From contig CASDTR010000040.1 of NCBI GenBank assembly GCA_949283785.1, positions 1-52,863 of the forward strand: 52,863 bases of DNA, read 5' to 3'. The first letter of the stretch is position 1. Every line of letters starts with the position of its first letter. A model generated the notes under the pieces. It saw only the letters and a program-made list of their open reading frames with translations. It did not search any database and was not told where the DNA came from. The position numbers and the translations under genes were made by a program. The stretch comes from an uncultured Oscillospiraceae bacterium. Lineage in GTDB: Bacteria; Bacillota; Clostridia; Oscillospirales; Acutalibacteraceae. This document shows positions 8,101-15,555 of this stretch, piece by piece.

Positions 8101-8583
8101 CTCCCCGACGGAGCGCAGCTCAAAGCCGAGCAGCTTTCAGCCGACGATAACAAAATCGTCTTTGACATTTCACTCGTAAAGGACGGCGCCCAGGTTCAGC
8201 CGAACGGCGAGGTCACGGTGAAAATCCCCGTCCCCGAAGGAATGGACGGTTCTCTTCTTAAAGTCTACCGCGAAGAGGCGAACGGAACCTACACTAACAT
8301 GAACGCATATTTTACAGACGGATATATGGTATTCACGACTGACCATTTCAGCAAGTACATCCTTACAACCGAAGAACCTGCCGCCGTCCTCAAAGGCGAT
8401 GTAAACGGCGACGGAGCTGTTGACGCAGCCGACGCGGTTCTCGTACAGAGATACGACGCGGGAATGATAACCCTCAGCGAAACACAGCTTAAAGCAGCCG
8501 ACGTCAATTCCGACGGCACCGTCGATGCGGCCGACGCCGTTCTGATAATGCGCCTTGACGCGGGACTTATTGACAGGCTGTAA
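5143..8583 (+). CDS. secreted BspA-type leucine-rich-repeat protein with C-terminal type I dockerin
   Basis: 1146 residues, exported by an N-terminal signal peptide (basic start, then ILSLLLALMMIISAAPV, ending near AFAA). After an acidic linker, residues of about 65-930 are BspA/TpLRR-like repeats of the form IPDSV..IG..AF.GCSSL. Three copies of a spacer module containing NNWENG, SNWQDG or SNWNDG interrupt them near 6290, 7110 and 7535. A beta-rich module follows, then a type I dockerin with two calcium-loop repeats, GDVNGDGAVDAADAVL and ADVNSDGTVDAADAVL, ending near the C-terminus. LRR proteins of this type bind host or microbial surfaces; a dockerin docks onto a cohesin. I chose the second ATG (5143) because AGGAGG abuts the first ATG at 5137 with no spacing. 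First gene of an operon with the cohesin-like protein. Confidence 0.93.
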   Translation: MRARKAKTKRILSLLLALMMIISAAPVSGMNAFAAESGDYEYQVSEDSVAQTDEPAITQDAAYEDDAQESAARTESGNFEYEILYDGTAEITGYNGTASDLVIPSEIDGYKVTSIGYYAFRDNMNIVNAEIAEGITKIGEHAFSGCANLKNISVPESVTDIEMYAFENCTSLESITIPHSVTELSFYAFDGCTALTAITVDSQNTKYVDIDGVVFSKDITKLIIFPEGKGGNYSVPNGTVYIVDSVFNDNINLERISIPATVADLGSTPFSGCSALEYISVDAANTNYSSDNGALLTKDKTIIIDYPDAKSGSYNIPNTVKRIESYAFENAVLSKAVIPESVREIGRRAFAYCSSLADVDIADNVESIEAKAFYKTACYANQNNWENGIFYLGNYLLDVQDYTIGSIETYSMCGRISAPINIKDGTKLIADSAFDFTIIDSDSDVDIVIPDSVVTIGDRAFASLFMSSNLLINVTVPASVKNMGDDVFTGNIKLQDISSGLGAIIGSILEDMDSSLGSITFLGDVGNIDSGMFYKCNSLKSIDFKGNVGNITDSAFSSLSSLETVSFSGTAEEIGSVFSGCTSLKNVVLPYNLTSVPDYMFNGCTSLETITIPSGVEKIGDYAFTDCSSLSDITLPDGVTYIGKAVLDNTAYYNEPSNWQDGELYVGNYLIKVSNELSGKYEVKDSVKAIAADVFTGCANLTEIVLPQSMLVIPDSFFYGCSSLKSVSIPESVTQINGLAFANCSSLKEIHIPNGVSYIGSYAFSGCSALADFEIPESVTYLGSDVFIGTAYYNDPSNWNDGILYIDNCLVSVSENFEGICSINNNIKVIADGVFSYNDKITGVELPDNIKTIPDYMFVGCDSLKTVSIPEGVKEIGEEAFDGCSVLESIILPDSVENIGALAFANCEAVVSVMIPDSVTNIDYCAFGYTGNPAKGTDPVPGFKIYGYAGTAAETYAKENGFEFIALDKKVDSATGISVAEKELNILPDGAQLKAEQLSADDNKIVFDISLVKDGAQVQPNGEVTVKIPVPEGMDGSLLKVYREEANGTYTNMNAYFTDGYMVFTTDHFSKYILTTEEPAAVLKGDVNGDGAVDAADAVLVQRYDAGMITLSETQLKAADVNSDGTVDAADAVLIMRLDAGLIDRL

Positions 8584-8615
8584 AAATAAACATATATAAA
8601 GAAAGGAATTTCAAA

Positions 8616-9641
8616 ATGAAAAAGAAAATCTTCACAGCGGCTTTAGCGGTTTTGACCGTTATGGCAATAGTAATAAGCGGCATTGCCGTATATGCGGCGG
8701 ACAAGCCCACATACAAGGTAAATTCAGCTGCCGCCGACGGCAAGCTCACCGTATCCGTAACCCTTCCCGGCGACGCAGGCGCGGCAGGCGGAAACTTTAC
8801 CCTTAAATATAACAGTGAAAACCTTCAGTTCGACCACGTTGAGGGCAGCGCTGTGGGACAGTTCAACCCCGCTTACGGCGAGGACGCCATGCGCCTTTCC
8901 TTTGCTTCTGCGCTGCCGTACACCGAGGATACCGTACTTGTCACAATTGTTTTTAATATCAAAAACGGCAAGGTTTCCGCAGACGATATTTCACTTACAG
9001 CCTATAAGCTCTATGATGAAAACGCCTCACTTATAAACAGCCAGGACGGCGGAGAAGCCGACTGTACCTTTACATGCAGCCACGAATTCGGCGACTGGGT
9101 AATTACAAAGGAGCCCACCGAGAATGAGGAGGGACTCAAAGAAAGAGTTTGCTCCGTATGCGGCGAGGCAGAGACACAGGTTATAGAGACCCTTGAACCT
9201 TCCGAAACAGAGCCTTCCGAGACAGAGCCCTCCGAGACTGAGCCTTCCGAGACTGAGCCTTCCGAGACTGAGCCCTCTGAGACAGAGCCTTCCGAAACTG
9301 AGCCTTCCGAGACAGAGCCTTCCGAGACTGAGCCTTCCGAGACTGAGCCTTCCGAGACAGAGCCTTCCGAAACTGAGCCCTCTGAGACTGAGCCTTCCGA
9401 GACTGAGCCCTCTGAGACTGAGCCTTCTGAGACTGAGCCCTCTGAGACTGAGCCTTCTGAGACTGAGCCCTCTGAAACAGAACCTTCCGAAACTGAGCCT
9501 TCCGAAACCGAGTCCGATACATCCGCACCCGAAGCACCCGAAAATCCCTCAACAGGCTCCGCTTCTCTTGCAGGCGTCGCACTGCTTGCCGTAGTCGCGG
9601 CAACGGGCGTTGTTTTCCTGAGAAAAAAGAAGGAAAACTGA
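8616..9641 (+). CDS. cell-wall-anchored cohesin-like surface protein
   Basis: 341 residues. A signal peptide (cleavage near VYAA) is followed by a beta-sandwich at about 32-145 with the look of a cohesin: DGKLTVSVTLPGDAGAAGG, FTLKYNSENLQF, a VEGSAVG turn and a late VLVTIVFNIKNGK. A short Cys motif module (CSH..., VCSVCG) of the kind common in Clostridia surface proteins comes next, then 21 PSETE repeats as a stalk, then NPSTG, a hydrophobic helix and RKKKEN, a sortase-type sorting signal although not LPXTG. The simplest reading is a wall-bound receptor for the dockerin of the upstream protein. It lies 32 bp downstream, with AAAGGAA before its ATG, so the two are co-transcribed. The cohesin call rests on pattern only. 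Confidence 0.75.
   Translation: MKKKIFTAALAVLTVMAIVISGIAVYAADKPTYKVNSAAADGKLTVSVTLPGDAGAAGGNFTLKYNSENLQFDHVEGSAVGQFNPAYGEDAMRLSFASALPYTEDTVLVTIVFNIKNGKVSADDISLTAYKLYDENASLINSQDGGEADCTFTCSHEFGDWVITKEPTENEEGLKERVCSVCGEAETQVIETLEPSETEPSETEPSETEPSETEPSETEPSETEPSETEPSETEPSETEPSETEPSETEPSETEPSETEPSETEPSETEPSETEPSETEPSETEPSETEPSETEPSETESDTSAPEAPENPSTGSASLAGVALLAVVAATGVVFLRKKKEN
9198..9512 (+). repeat. 15-bp coding repeat, 21 units (PSETE)
   Basis: 315 bp of tandem 15-mers inside the cohesin-like gene, each encoding PSETE. The units use mixed synonymous codons (TCC/TCT, GAA/GAG, ACA/ACT) and some higher-order blocks repeat, such as the alternating CCCTCTGAGACTGAG and CCTTCTGAGACTGAG units near 9376-9475. 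The tract encodes the stalk and should vary in length between strains. Confidence 0.95.
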
Positions 9642-9693
9642 TTTCCGAGTTGCTTTAAATTACTTTAATATAATTTAACCACGCTCTCTGAAG

Positions 9694-9735
9694 CTGCGGC
9701 GCGGGATTTTTCTTCCCGCGCCGCGGCCCTTTTTA
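9694..9735 (+). terminator. terminator of the dockerin/cohesin operon
   Basis: CTGCGGCGCGGGA pairs with TCCCGCGCCGCGG around a 7-nt loop, followed by CCCTTTTT. It ends the two-gene surface operon. Confidence 0.88.
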
Positions 9736-9875
9736 ATCATCCCATTATCTTTTCTCCGCCATTTATAAACATTTATCAGCAGTTCCTTTACTCTTCAGTG
9801 CTTTCGCCTTTTTTCCGCTCTTCGTCCCGCAGCTCTGCCGCAAATATTACATTTTCTCTTACTCATCGTTTTTTG

Positions 9876-9904
9876 TGGACTTTTTTCCCGCTTTGTTATA
9901 TAAT
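9876..9904 (+). promoter_or_regulatory. probable promoter of the lipoprotein gene
   Basis: TGGACT (9876-9881), 17-bp spacer, TATAAT (9899-9904), 37 bp before the ATG at 9941. Confidence 0.65.
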
Positions 9905-9940
9905 CTTGTTGTAAATCGCCTTTTGGAGGATGGCTTAACT

Positions 9941-10954
9941 ATGAAAAAAATATCAGCATCAATAGGAATTCTTATTGTCCTTGTTCTTTTATTCTCCTCC
10001 TGCAGCCTTCCCGTGGGAAAGGTAATCACCGTGGGCAGCGTTGAGGTGGACAAAGAGGTTTATATCTATTATCTTGACAATGCGATCGCCTCTTCGGAAG
10101 GCACGCCGGAAAGCACGGCCGCAATGAAGGAGGCAGCGGAAAACTGTGTGCGCTATATCGCTGTGAATACGGTTTTCGCTCAGATGAGTCTCTCACTTTC
10201 TGACACAAAAAAGAGTGAGGTCTCCCAGACCGTCAACGACCTTTGGCGCCTTTACGGAAATTATTATGAAAAGATAGGCGTTTCAAAGCAGGCTCTTACA
10301 AAAGTCTATGAAAGCAAGGCGTATGAAAACGCCATATTCCTTGCATATTATGATACCGACGGCATTACGCCCATACCTGAGGAAACAGTTGAGAAATACT
10401 TCAGCGATAACTATGCCATAATTAAATCCATAAACGGCTTCCTTACGGATCTGGATGAAAACGGCAACACCGTCCCCATGGACGACGAAAGCCGTCAGAA
10501 AACCGTGGAGACCTTTGAGGGCTTTGTGACTAAGATAAACTCCGGCACGCTCATTGATGACATATACTCAGACTATGTGGGTCAGGAAGGCTCCACCGTC
10601 CAGGCGACGGTAATAAGCAGAGATTCCTCACTTTATCCCGAATCATTTTTTGAATCGGTAAAGGCAATTGAGGAAGATTCGGCAGACGTTGTAACTCTCG
10701 GGGACTATATTTTCGCCGTACAGCATCTCCCCGCCGACAGCGACTCCAACATCTACTATCAGCTTAACCGTGAAAGCTGCCTGCTGGACCTTAAGGAGGA
10801 AGAGTTTGAAACCCTCGTGGCTCAATGGACAGGCACCTACTCCTTCGAAGTCAATCAGCGCGCCGCCAAGGCTTGCTACAAAAATATAGCGGCCAACTCA
10901 AGCGCCTTCGACGCTTTCGAAAATGAGACCATAACCGAAACCGAAACTCAGTAA
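9941..10954 (+). CDS. lipoprotein, possible SurA/PrsA-like foldase without an evident rotamase core
   Basis: 337 residues from ATG 9941, which follows GGAGGA by ten bases; an upstream extension of 22 residues has no ribosome site. The N-terminus is a lipoprotein signal peptide ending LLFSSCS, so the mature protein should be anchored to the outer face of the membrane by its cysteine. The rest is mostly helical: a GKVITVGSVEVDKEVYIYYL opening, a long central helical part, then GDYIFAVQHLP. This layout resembles the chaperone part of SurA/PrsA-type proteins, but I see no clear parvulin active site. It is probably co-transcribed with the membrane protein 21 bp downstream. Confidence 0.7.
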   Translation: MKKISASIGILIVLVLLFSSCSLPVGKVITVGSVEVDKEVYIYYLDNAIASSEGTPESTAAMKEAAENCVRYIAVNTVFAQMSLSLSDTKKSEVSQTVNDLWRLYGNYYEKIGVSKQALTKVYESKAYENAIFLAYYDTDGITPIPEETVEKYFSDNYAIIKSINGFLTDLDENGNTVPMDDESRQKTVETFEGFVTKINSGTLIDDIYSDYVGQEGSTVQATVISRDSSLYPESFFESVKAIEEDSADVVTLGDYIFAVQHLPADSDSNIYYQLNRESCLLDLKEEEFETLVAQWTGTYSFEVNQRAAKACYKNIAANSSAFDAFENETITETETQ

Positions 10955-10975
10955 TCGCCCCGAAAGGATGACAAA

Positions 10976-11698
10976 ATGAAACGATTTTCCTATTTAAAGA
11001 CCATGCCGAAAACGGAGCTTGTACTCTGGACCCTTATGAGACTGTGCATAGCCGTCTGGTTCTTCTATGAGCTTTTCAGCGGCGAGGGAAAGGATTCCTT
11101 GCAAGCTCTGTTTTCCCTGATATTCACATTTCTTTGGGATATGTTCCAGATTTTCGGCGGCAATTCATTTATTAAAAACGTAAGCAGCCACGCTCAGACA
11201 GCTTTGACCATATTCATTTTTCTCGGCTCTTTCCTTTCTAAGACCTTCGGTCTGTTCTTCGTATTCGAGTGGTACGACATCCTCCTCCACATCGTCTCTG
11301 GAGCCATATGCGCATGGTTCGGATACGATTTCGCCGTAATCGTCCAGGGAAAGAACAAGCCCCTTGCCCCCACCCTTGCAGCCCTGTTTTCCATCGGCTT
11401 TTCTTTCTTCATAGCGGTAGGCTGGGAGTTTTACGAGTTTTCCATGGACAGGATTCACGGGACCTTCCTCCAGTGCTCCCTCCCCAACTCCGATTCGGGT
11501 CTTATCGACACCATGACGGATCTTATCGCAGGAGCTGTGGGAACAATTCCCGCAACGATAATTACCGCTTTGCAGCGAAACGGATATATCGGCAGAAACC
11601 GCAGGGAACGCCGCGAAAAAATTAAAAAGGAACAGGAAATTTGGAAAAAGAGCATTGAAACAGCTCAGAAGCTCAAAGAGGAAGAAGATAAAAAATAA
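10976..11698 (+). CDS. YjdF/DUF2238-like integral membrane protein
   Basis: 240 residues with about five transmembrane segments between positions 15 and 200 and a charged, lysine-rich cytoplasmic tail (210-240). Features typical of the YjdF/DUF2238 group are EWYDILLHIVSGA in the middle, GWEFYEF, and a late DTMTDLIAGAVGT, placing acidic and histidine residues inside or beside the membrane. Function of the family is not established. The ATG follows GAAAGGATGAC by a few bases. It follows the lipoprotein gene by 21 bp, so the two form a unit. Confidence 0.75.
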   Translation: MKRFSYLKTMPKTELVLWTLMRLCIAVWFFYELFSGEGKDSLQALFSLIFTFLWDMFQIFGGNSFIKNVSSHAQTALTIFIFLGSFLSKTFGLFFVFEWYDILLHIVSGAICAWFGYDFAVIVQGKNKPLAPTLAALFSIGFSFFIAVGWEFYEFSMDRIHGTFLQCSLPNSDSGLIDTMTDLIAGAVGTIPATIITALQRNGYIGRNRRERREKIKKEQEIWKKSIETAQKLKEEEDKK

Positions 11699-11731
11699 GG
11701 ATTATAATAAAATATAATCAGTCCGTATACA

Positions 11732-11762
11732 AAACACCCGCGCTTTTTAAGCGTGGGTGTTT
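11732..11762. repeat. CACCCGC hairpin, copy 1
   Basis: ACACCCGCGCTT, three T, AAGCGTGGGTGT: a strong hairpin just after the membrane protein gene with a weak T tail. A close relative sits at 12047-12076, and the two bracket a gene-free 285-bp segment. It may serve as terminator for the 9941-11698 unit. Confidence 0.7.
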
Positions 11763-11796
11763 CAGACTGTAGAAAAAACTGAAATCAGGCGGCAAA

Positions 11797-12043
11797 ACAC
11801 ATCTCCCTTGTGTAAAGGGAGCTGTCAAAGCGCAGCTTTGACTGAGGGATTGTGGGCTGAGCCAATTTATTCTGCACATTTAATACAGGCACACAGAAAA
11901 TATATTTTCCTGCGGGAAGGTTCTCTCGGCAGAGAAAGCACATCGAAAAGACTCTGATGCTGCGCTGTATCGGACTTCTCTTTAAATGGTACAACAGCAA
12001 TTAGAAAATCATTTAAGCATGAAAACAACATTACGGATAAGCT
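11797..12043. repeat. dispersed intergenic repeat, copy 1
   Basis: Begins CTCCCTTGTGTAAAGGGAG, then an inverted repeat around GTCAAAGC...GCTTTGAC and GAGGGATTGT. The tail contains TGATGCTGCGC and ATTTAAGCATGAAAACAAC and ends GATAAGCT. A second copy at 30657-30823 has the same opening, the same TGATGCTGCGC block and the same closing GCAAGCT-like end. No transposase is present, so it looks like a non-autonomous, MITE-like element. No gene lies between 11699 and 12078. Confidence 0.7.
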
Positions 12044-12046
12044 ACA

Positions 12047-12076
12047 GCACCCGCGCTTAAAAAGTGCGGGTGTTAT
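12047..12076. repeat. CACCCGC hairpin, copy 2
   Basis: GCACCCGCGCTT, three A, AAGTGCGGGTGT, adjacent to the histidine kinase stop codon. It resembles the hairpin at 11732-11762 and could act as a terminator between converging units. Confidence 0.65.
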
Positions 12077-12078
12077 TT

Positions 12079-13569
12079 TCATCCGTATTGCGGACCGTAT
12101 TTCGGAAAAGCGACGGTGAACACCGCGCCTTTCGGCGGGGAATCAGGGTCATCGGGGTCCTGAGCTTCTCGGTTCTCTCCCGTGAGAGAACAGCCCATAT
12201 ACTCGGCGGCACTTTTCGCCGCTGACAGGCCGAGACCCGAATGTCCCGTTTTGCCCACATAGTACCTTACGAAGAGATACTTCATGTCCTCCTCGCTCAG
12301 GCCCTTTCCGTCGTCTGAAACTCTGATGCAGGTAGCCGCATCAGTATCGTAAACGCTGATTTCCACAGTGCTCTTTGCGTAGCGAATGGCGTTTGAAAGA
12401 AGATTTGAGATGATTGTCGAGAGAAGCTGACTGTCCGCAAGGACCAAGGCCTCCTCCTTTTCAAAATCGCACTTTATCTCCACCGACATCTGCATGGCGT
12501 AGCCCTCTATCCTCTCGATCTCCTCGTTTATGAACTCGCACAGGTCCGTAGGCGTCATGTCTATTGGCTGATTGAGGGTATCCAGCTCCGAGAGGATGAG
12601 CAGCTTTTCCACAACCTCCGTAAGCCTTCTGCTCTCCCTTATTATCACGTCCGCCGCGTCGTCGGGATTGTCGATGACACCGTATTTTATGGCCTCCGCA
12701 TAGCCGTTTATGGACATGAGAGGCGTTCTCAGGTCATGGGAAAGGTTCTGCATGGAAATCGTATGGGCGTCGTTATAGGCTTCGAGCCTTGCCAGCATCT
12801 CGTTTATGCTCACGGTAAGCTTGTGGAGCTCCGCGGAATTTTCGCTTACGGCCACGGGGGTAAAGTCGCCGTCGCCGATGACCTCCATGTGGTCGCTCAG
12901 CTCCTTAATGGGCTTTGAAATATTATCGGCTATTATATGGGAAGCCAGGAAAAAGCACAGGAAGGAAAATACAATAAGCACCGCAAGGGCCTGATTGCTC
13001 GAGCGAAGAGTTCCCAAAAGACTGCGCAGAGAGGCGTAGACGCAGCATCGCTCCCCGTCTTCAAGGCCGATATCAACAATCTTAAAGACCACCATGTCGT
13101 CCCTTGTAATTGCCGAAAAGGTATTTCTGTCGGATTTTCCCGAATTTATAACTACGGCCTCGGAAATTTCCTGCTCCTCCTCGTCGTAAAAGCTGGCTGC
13201 CGAATAGAGCACCTCTCCGTTACGGGAAATGATTATCATGTTTGTCTGGTAGGACACCGCCCTGCGTTCCACCTCGGCACGGTAGAGCTTTCCCAGCTCC
13301 CTGACGCTTAAATCCTGATCGTCCGCCGCCGAATATATCTGCTCTATGGTGCCCGCAAAGGAATTCAAATCGTTTATGGTTCCCGAATAGAGCATGAGCA
13401 TTATAACGAAATTGAAGAAAATAAACATGACAACGCTTATCACCGTAGTGGCTATCAGAAGAGGGTTAAATACGGTCTTTCTCAGGGTTTTAAGCTTCTT
13501 TTTTTCGTTTTTTCTAGCGATTTTTCTCAGCTGCTCAGGCTTTTTATACTCGTTCACCATTTTTCTCAC
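12079..13569 (-). CDS. sensor histidine kinase
   Basis: 496 residues: basic cytoplasmic N-terminus, TM1 about 36-60, an external sensor region of about 130 residues, TM2 about 194-213, HAMP linker (about 214-268), HisKA domain with phospho-acceptor H278 in NLSHDLRTPL, and an ATPase domain with N box NLLSNAIRYA, G1 SDDGKGL and G2 GHSGLGL. It should phosphorylate the response regulator encoded just upstream. The signal is unknown. Start GTG at 13569 overlaps the regulator stop by 4 nt (GTGA); ATG at 13560 is possible. All catalytic motifs are intact. Confidence 0.93.
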   Translation of the reverse strand: MRKMVNEYKKPEQLRKIARKNEKKKLKTLRKTVFNPLLIATTVISVVMFIFFNFVIMLMLYSGTINDLNSFAGTIEQIYSAADDQDLSVRELGKLYRAEVERRAVSYQTNMIIISRNGEVLYSAASFYDEEEQEISEAVVINSGKSDRNTFSAITRDDMVVFKIVDIGLEDGERCCVYASLRSLLGTLRSSNQALAVLIVFSFLCFFLASHIIADNISKPIKELSDHMEVIGDGDFTPVAVSENSAELHKLTVSINEMLARLEAYNDAHTISMQNLSHDLRTPLMSINGYAEAIKYGVIDNPDDAADVIIRESRRLTEVVEKLLILSELDTLNQPIDMTPTDLCEFINEEIERIEGYAMQMSVEIKCDFEKEEALVLADSQLLSTIISNLLSNAIRYAKSTVEISVYDTDAATCIRVSDDGKGLSEEDMKYLFVRYYVGKTGHSGLGLSAAKSAAEYMGCSLTGENREAQDPDDPDSPPKGAVFTVAFPKYGPQYG

Positions 13570-14252
13570 CCTATCCTGAAGCCGAAGCCGCGCACCGTTT
13601 CTATCTTTACCTCGCTGCCGCAGTCGTTAAGCTTCCTGCGAAGGCGCTTCATGGCGTCGTCCGTAGCTCTCGTATCCACATCCCCGCGACCGAAATCCCA
13701 AAGCTTTTCGAGAAGCTCATTCCTCGAAACAGCTCTCGAGCTGTTCATCGCAAGATAACAGATAAGGTTGAATTCGTTGGGAGTAAGGTCAACAGTCCTG
13801 CCGTCCTTTGTCACCTCTCGCCTCGCCTTGTCTATTTTCAGATCCCCGCAGTTTATGATGTCGGCATCGGCCCTGTCTGGGCGCATCATCTCCATGCGTC
13901 GGAAAATGGCCTGCACCCTCGCCACAAGCTCTATGGGCGAAAAAGGCTTTGCCATATAGTCGTCGCAGCCCATTGTGATGCCCGCCACCCGCTCCATATC
14001 AGAGCCCTTGGCTGACACGATTATAATGGGCACGCTGCTCTCCTTCCTCATGGAAGCACACAGGGACAGCCCGTCTGTCCCCGGCATCATTATGTCAAGG
14101 ATAACAAGATCGGCAGGCTCTTTTTTGAATTTATCGTAAAGCAGGTCTCCGTTTTCAAAAGAAAAAACTTTATATCCGCTTTTTTCCAGAAACGCCTCTT
14201 CAAGATTTCTGATATTCGGATCATCTTCCGCGATATATATAATCTTTTCCAT
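13566..14252 (-). CDS. OmpR/PhoB-family response regulator
   Basis: 228 residues. The receiver domain has acidic residues E9, D10 and D11, phospho-acceptor D53 in VILDIMMPG and K102 in MAKPFSP. The C-terminal winged helix (about 130-228) carries DLTPNEFNLICYLA and VETVRGFGFRIG, typical of the OmpR/PhoB class. It forms a two-component system with the overlapping kinase. The ATG is preceded by AGGAGG at good spacing. Target genes cannot be read from the sequence. Confidence 0.95.
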   Translation of the reverse strand: MEKIIYIAEDDPNIRNLEEAFLEKSGYKVFSFENGDLLYDKFKKEPADLVILDIMMPGTDGLSLCASMRKESSVPIIIVSAKGSDMERVAGITMGCDDYMAKPFSPIELVARVQAIFRRMEMMRPDRADADIINCGDLKIDKARREVTKDGRTVDLTPNEFNLICYLAMNSSRAVSRNELLEKLWDFGRGDVDTRATDDAMKRLRRKLNDCGSEVKIETVRGFGFRIG

Positions 14253-14285
14253 TTTTCCTCCTGAATAAATGTTTTTTATAATCTA

Positions 14286-14314
14286 ATTATAAATTATAGC
14301 AAATAGGTTGTAAA
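14286..14314 (-). promoter_or_regulatory. promoter of the two-component operon
   Basis: Minus strand: TTTACA (14309-14314), 17-bp spacer, TATAAT (14286-14291). Confidence 0.8.
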
Positions 14315-14356
14315 GAAAGCTTTTTGCCGCAAAACTGCCGCAATTCGACCTTTGAA

Positions 14357-14385
14357 TTGACTGAGCAAAGCAGGTAAAATATAAC
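14357..14385 (+). promoter_or_regulatory. promoter of the glycosyltransferase/acyltransferase operon
   Basis: TTGACT (14357-14362), 17-bp spacer, TATAAC (14380-14385), 31 bp before the ATG. It is back to back with the two-component promoter. Confidence 0.8.
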
Positions 14386-14415
14386 AAGTCAAAACCCTTA
14401 ACGGGAGAGTAGTCA

Positions 14416-15555
14416 ATGAAAATAGTTTTGGTAATAGATCAGTACGATATAGGAAATAACGGAACCACCATGTCGGCGCGCAACCTTGTGAACGCCCTGC
14501 GCGAAAGAGGCCATGAGGTACGCATTGCGGGCATGGGAGCCGAGGGAAAGGACAAATATGTGCTCCCCGAGCTCAAGGTCCCCGTGGCGACGCCGGTGGC
14601 CCACAAGCAGGGCATGTCCTTTGCAAAGCCCGTTGAGTCAACTCTCAGAGAAGCTTTCGAGGGAGCGGACGTAGTCCATTTTTATATGCCCTTCCTTCCC
14701 CTTGCGGTCAAGGGAAAGAGGATCGCCGAAGAAATGGGGATACCCGTTACGGGAGCTTTTCACGTTCAGCCCGAAAACATAACCTACAACTGCGGGCTGG
14801 CTCATTCGAAGCTGGCTCCCGAAATCGTATACCGGTTTTTCAGGAACCGTTTTTATGACGGCTATACCCACCTGCACTGTCCCAGCCCCTTCATCGCGGG
14901 CGAGCTTAAAAAACACGGCTATTCGGCAAAGCTTCACGTTATTTCAAACGGAGTGGACAACTGCTTCACTTATTCAAAGGGAGAAAAGCCCGACGAAATA
15001 AAGGATAAATTTTCTGTTCTTATGGTGGGCAGGCTCTCAAATGAAAAACGGCAGGATCTGCTTATCGAGGCCGCGGCGCTTTCGCGGCACAGCGGTGAGA
15101 TACAGCTTTTCTTTGCGGGCAGGGGACCGAAGGAAAAGAAATATGTAAAAATGGGGAAAAAGCTCAAAAACCCGCCTTCATTTGGGTTTTACACAAAGGA
15201 AGAGCTCAAAGCCCTCATGTCGGTATGCGACCTTTACGTCCACCCCGCCGACGCGGAAATAGAGGCCATTTCCTGCATAGAGGCCTTTTCAAGCGGACTT
15301 GTGCCCATTATATCAAACAGCGAAAAATCGGCCACAGGCGGCTTTGCCCTGGACAGACGCAGCCTGTTCACGGCGGGAAGCGCTAAAAACCTGGCTGAAA
15401 AAATAGATTACTGGATCGAGCATCCCGAAGAGCGCAGAAAAATGGAGATAAAGTACAGCGAACACGGCAGGCAATACGCTTTATCCCACTGCGCCGCCAT
15501 GATGGAAAAGATGTTCGCTCAAGCCATAGAGGAGAGCAAAAATGGAAAACACTAA
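14416..15555 (+). CDS. GT4-family glycosyltransferase
   Basis: 379 residues with a GT-B fold. The N-terminal Rossmann domain begins MKIVLVIDQYDIGNNGTT; the donor-binding domain contains LMVGRLSNEKRQDLLIEA and the acidic signature EIEAISCIEAFSSG (E-x7-E), both GT4 hallmarks. GT4 enzymes transfer sugars from nucleotide donors with retention. The closest functional analogy I can offer is diacylglycerol glucosyltransferases, because the next gene, overlapping by 14 bp, is a PlsC-type acyltransferase, which points to membrane glycolipid synthesis. No signal peptide or transmembrane segment; probably cytoplasmic or peripheral at the membrane. Confidence 0.85.
   Translation: MKIVLVIDQYDIGNNGTTMSARNLVNALRERGHEVRIAGMGAEGKDKYVLPELKVPVATPVAHKQGMSFAKPVESTLREAFEGADVVHFYMPFLPLAVKGKRIAEEMGIPVTGAFHVQPENITYNCGLAHSKLAPEIVYRFFRNRFYDGYTHLHCPSPFIAGELKKHGYSAKLHVISNGVDNCFTYSKGEKPDEIKDKFSVLMVGRLSNEKRQDLLIEAAALSRHSGEIQLFFAGRGPKEKKYVKMGKKLKNPPSFGFYTKEELKALMSVCDLYVHPADAEIEAISCIEAFSSGLVPIISNSEKSATGGFALDRRSLFTAGSAKNLAEKIDYWIEHPEERRKMEIKYSEHGRQYALSHCAAMMEKMFAQAIEESKNGKH

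Noticed and set aside
9181-9603. Arg/Ser/Gln- and Leu/Pro/Ser-rich frames over the PSETE repeat
   Set aside because: They are alternate-frame readings of a 15-bp repeat and have no independent start or function.
12079-12260. Frameshift at the kinase C-terminus
   Set aside because: The reading frame is continuous to a normal stop with all ATPase motifs; the apparent extra frame is a shadow.
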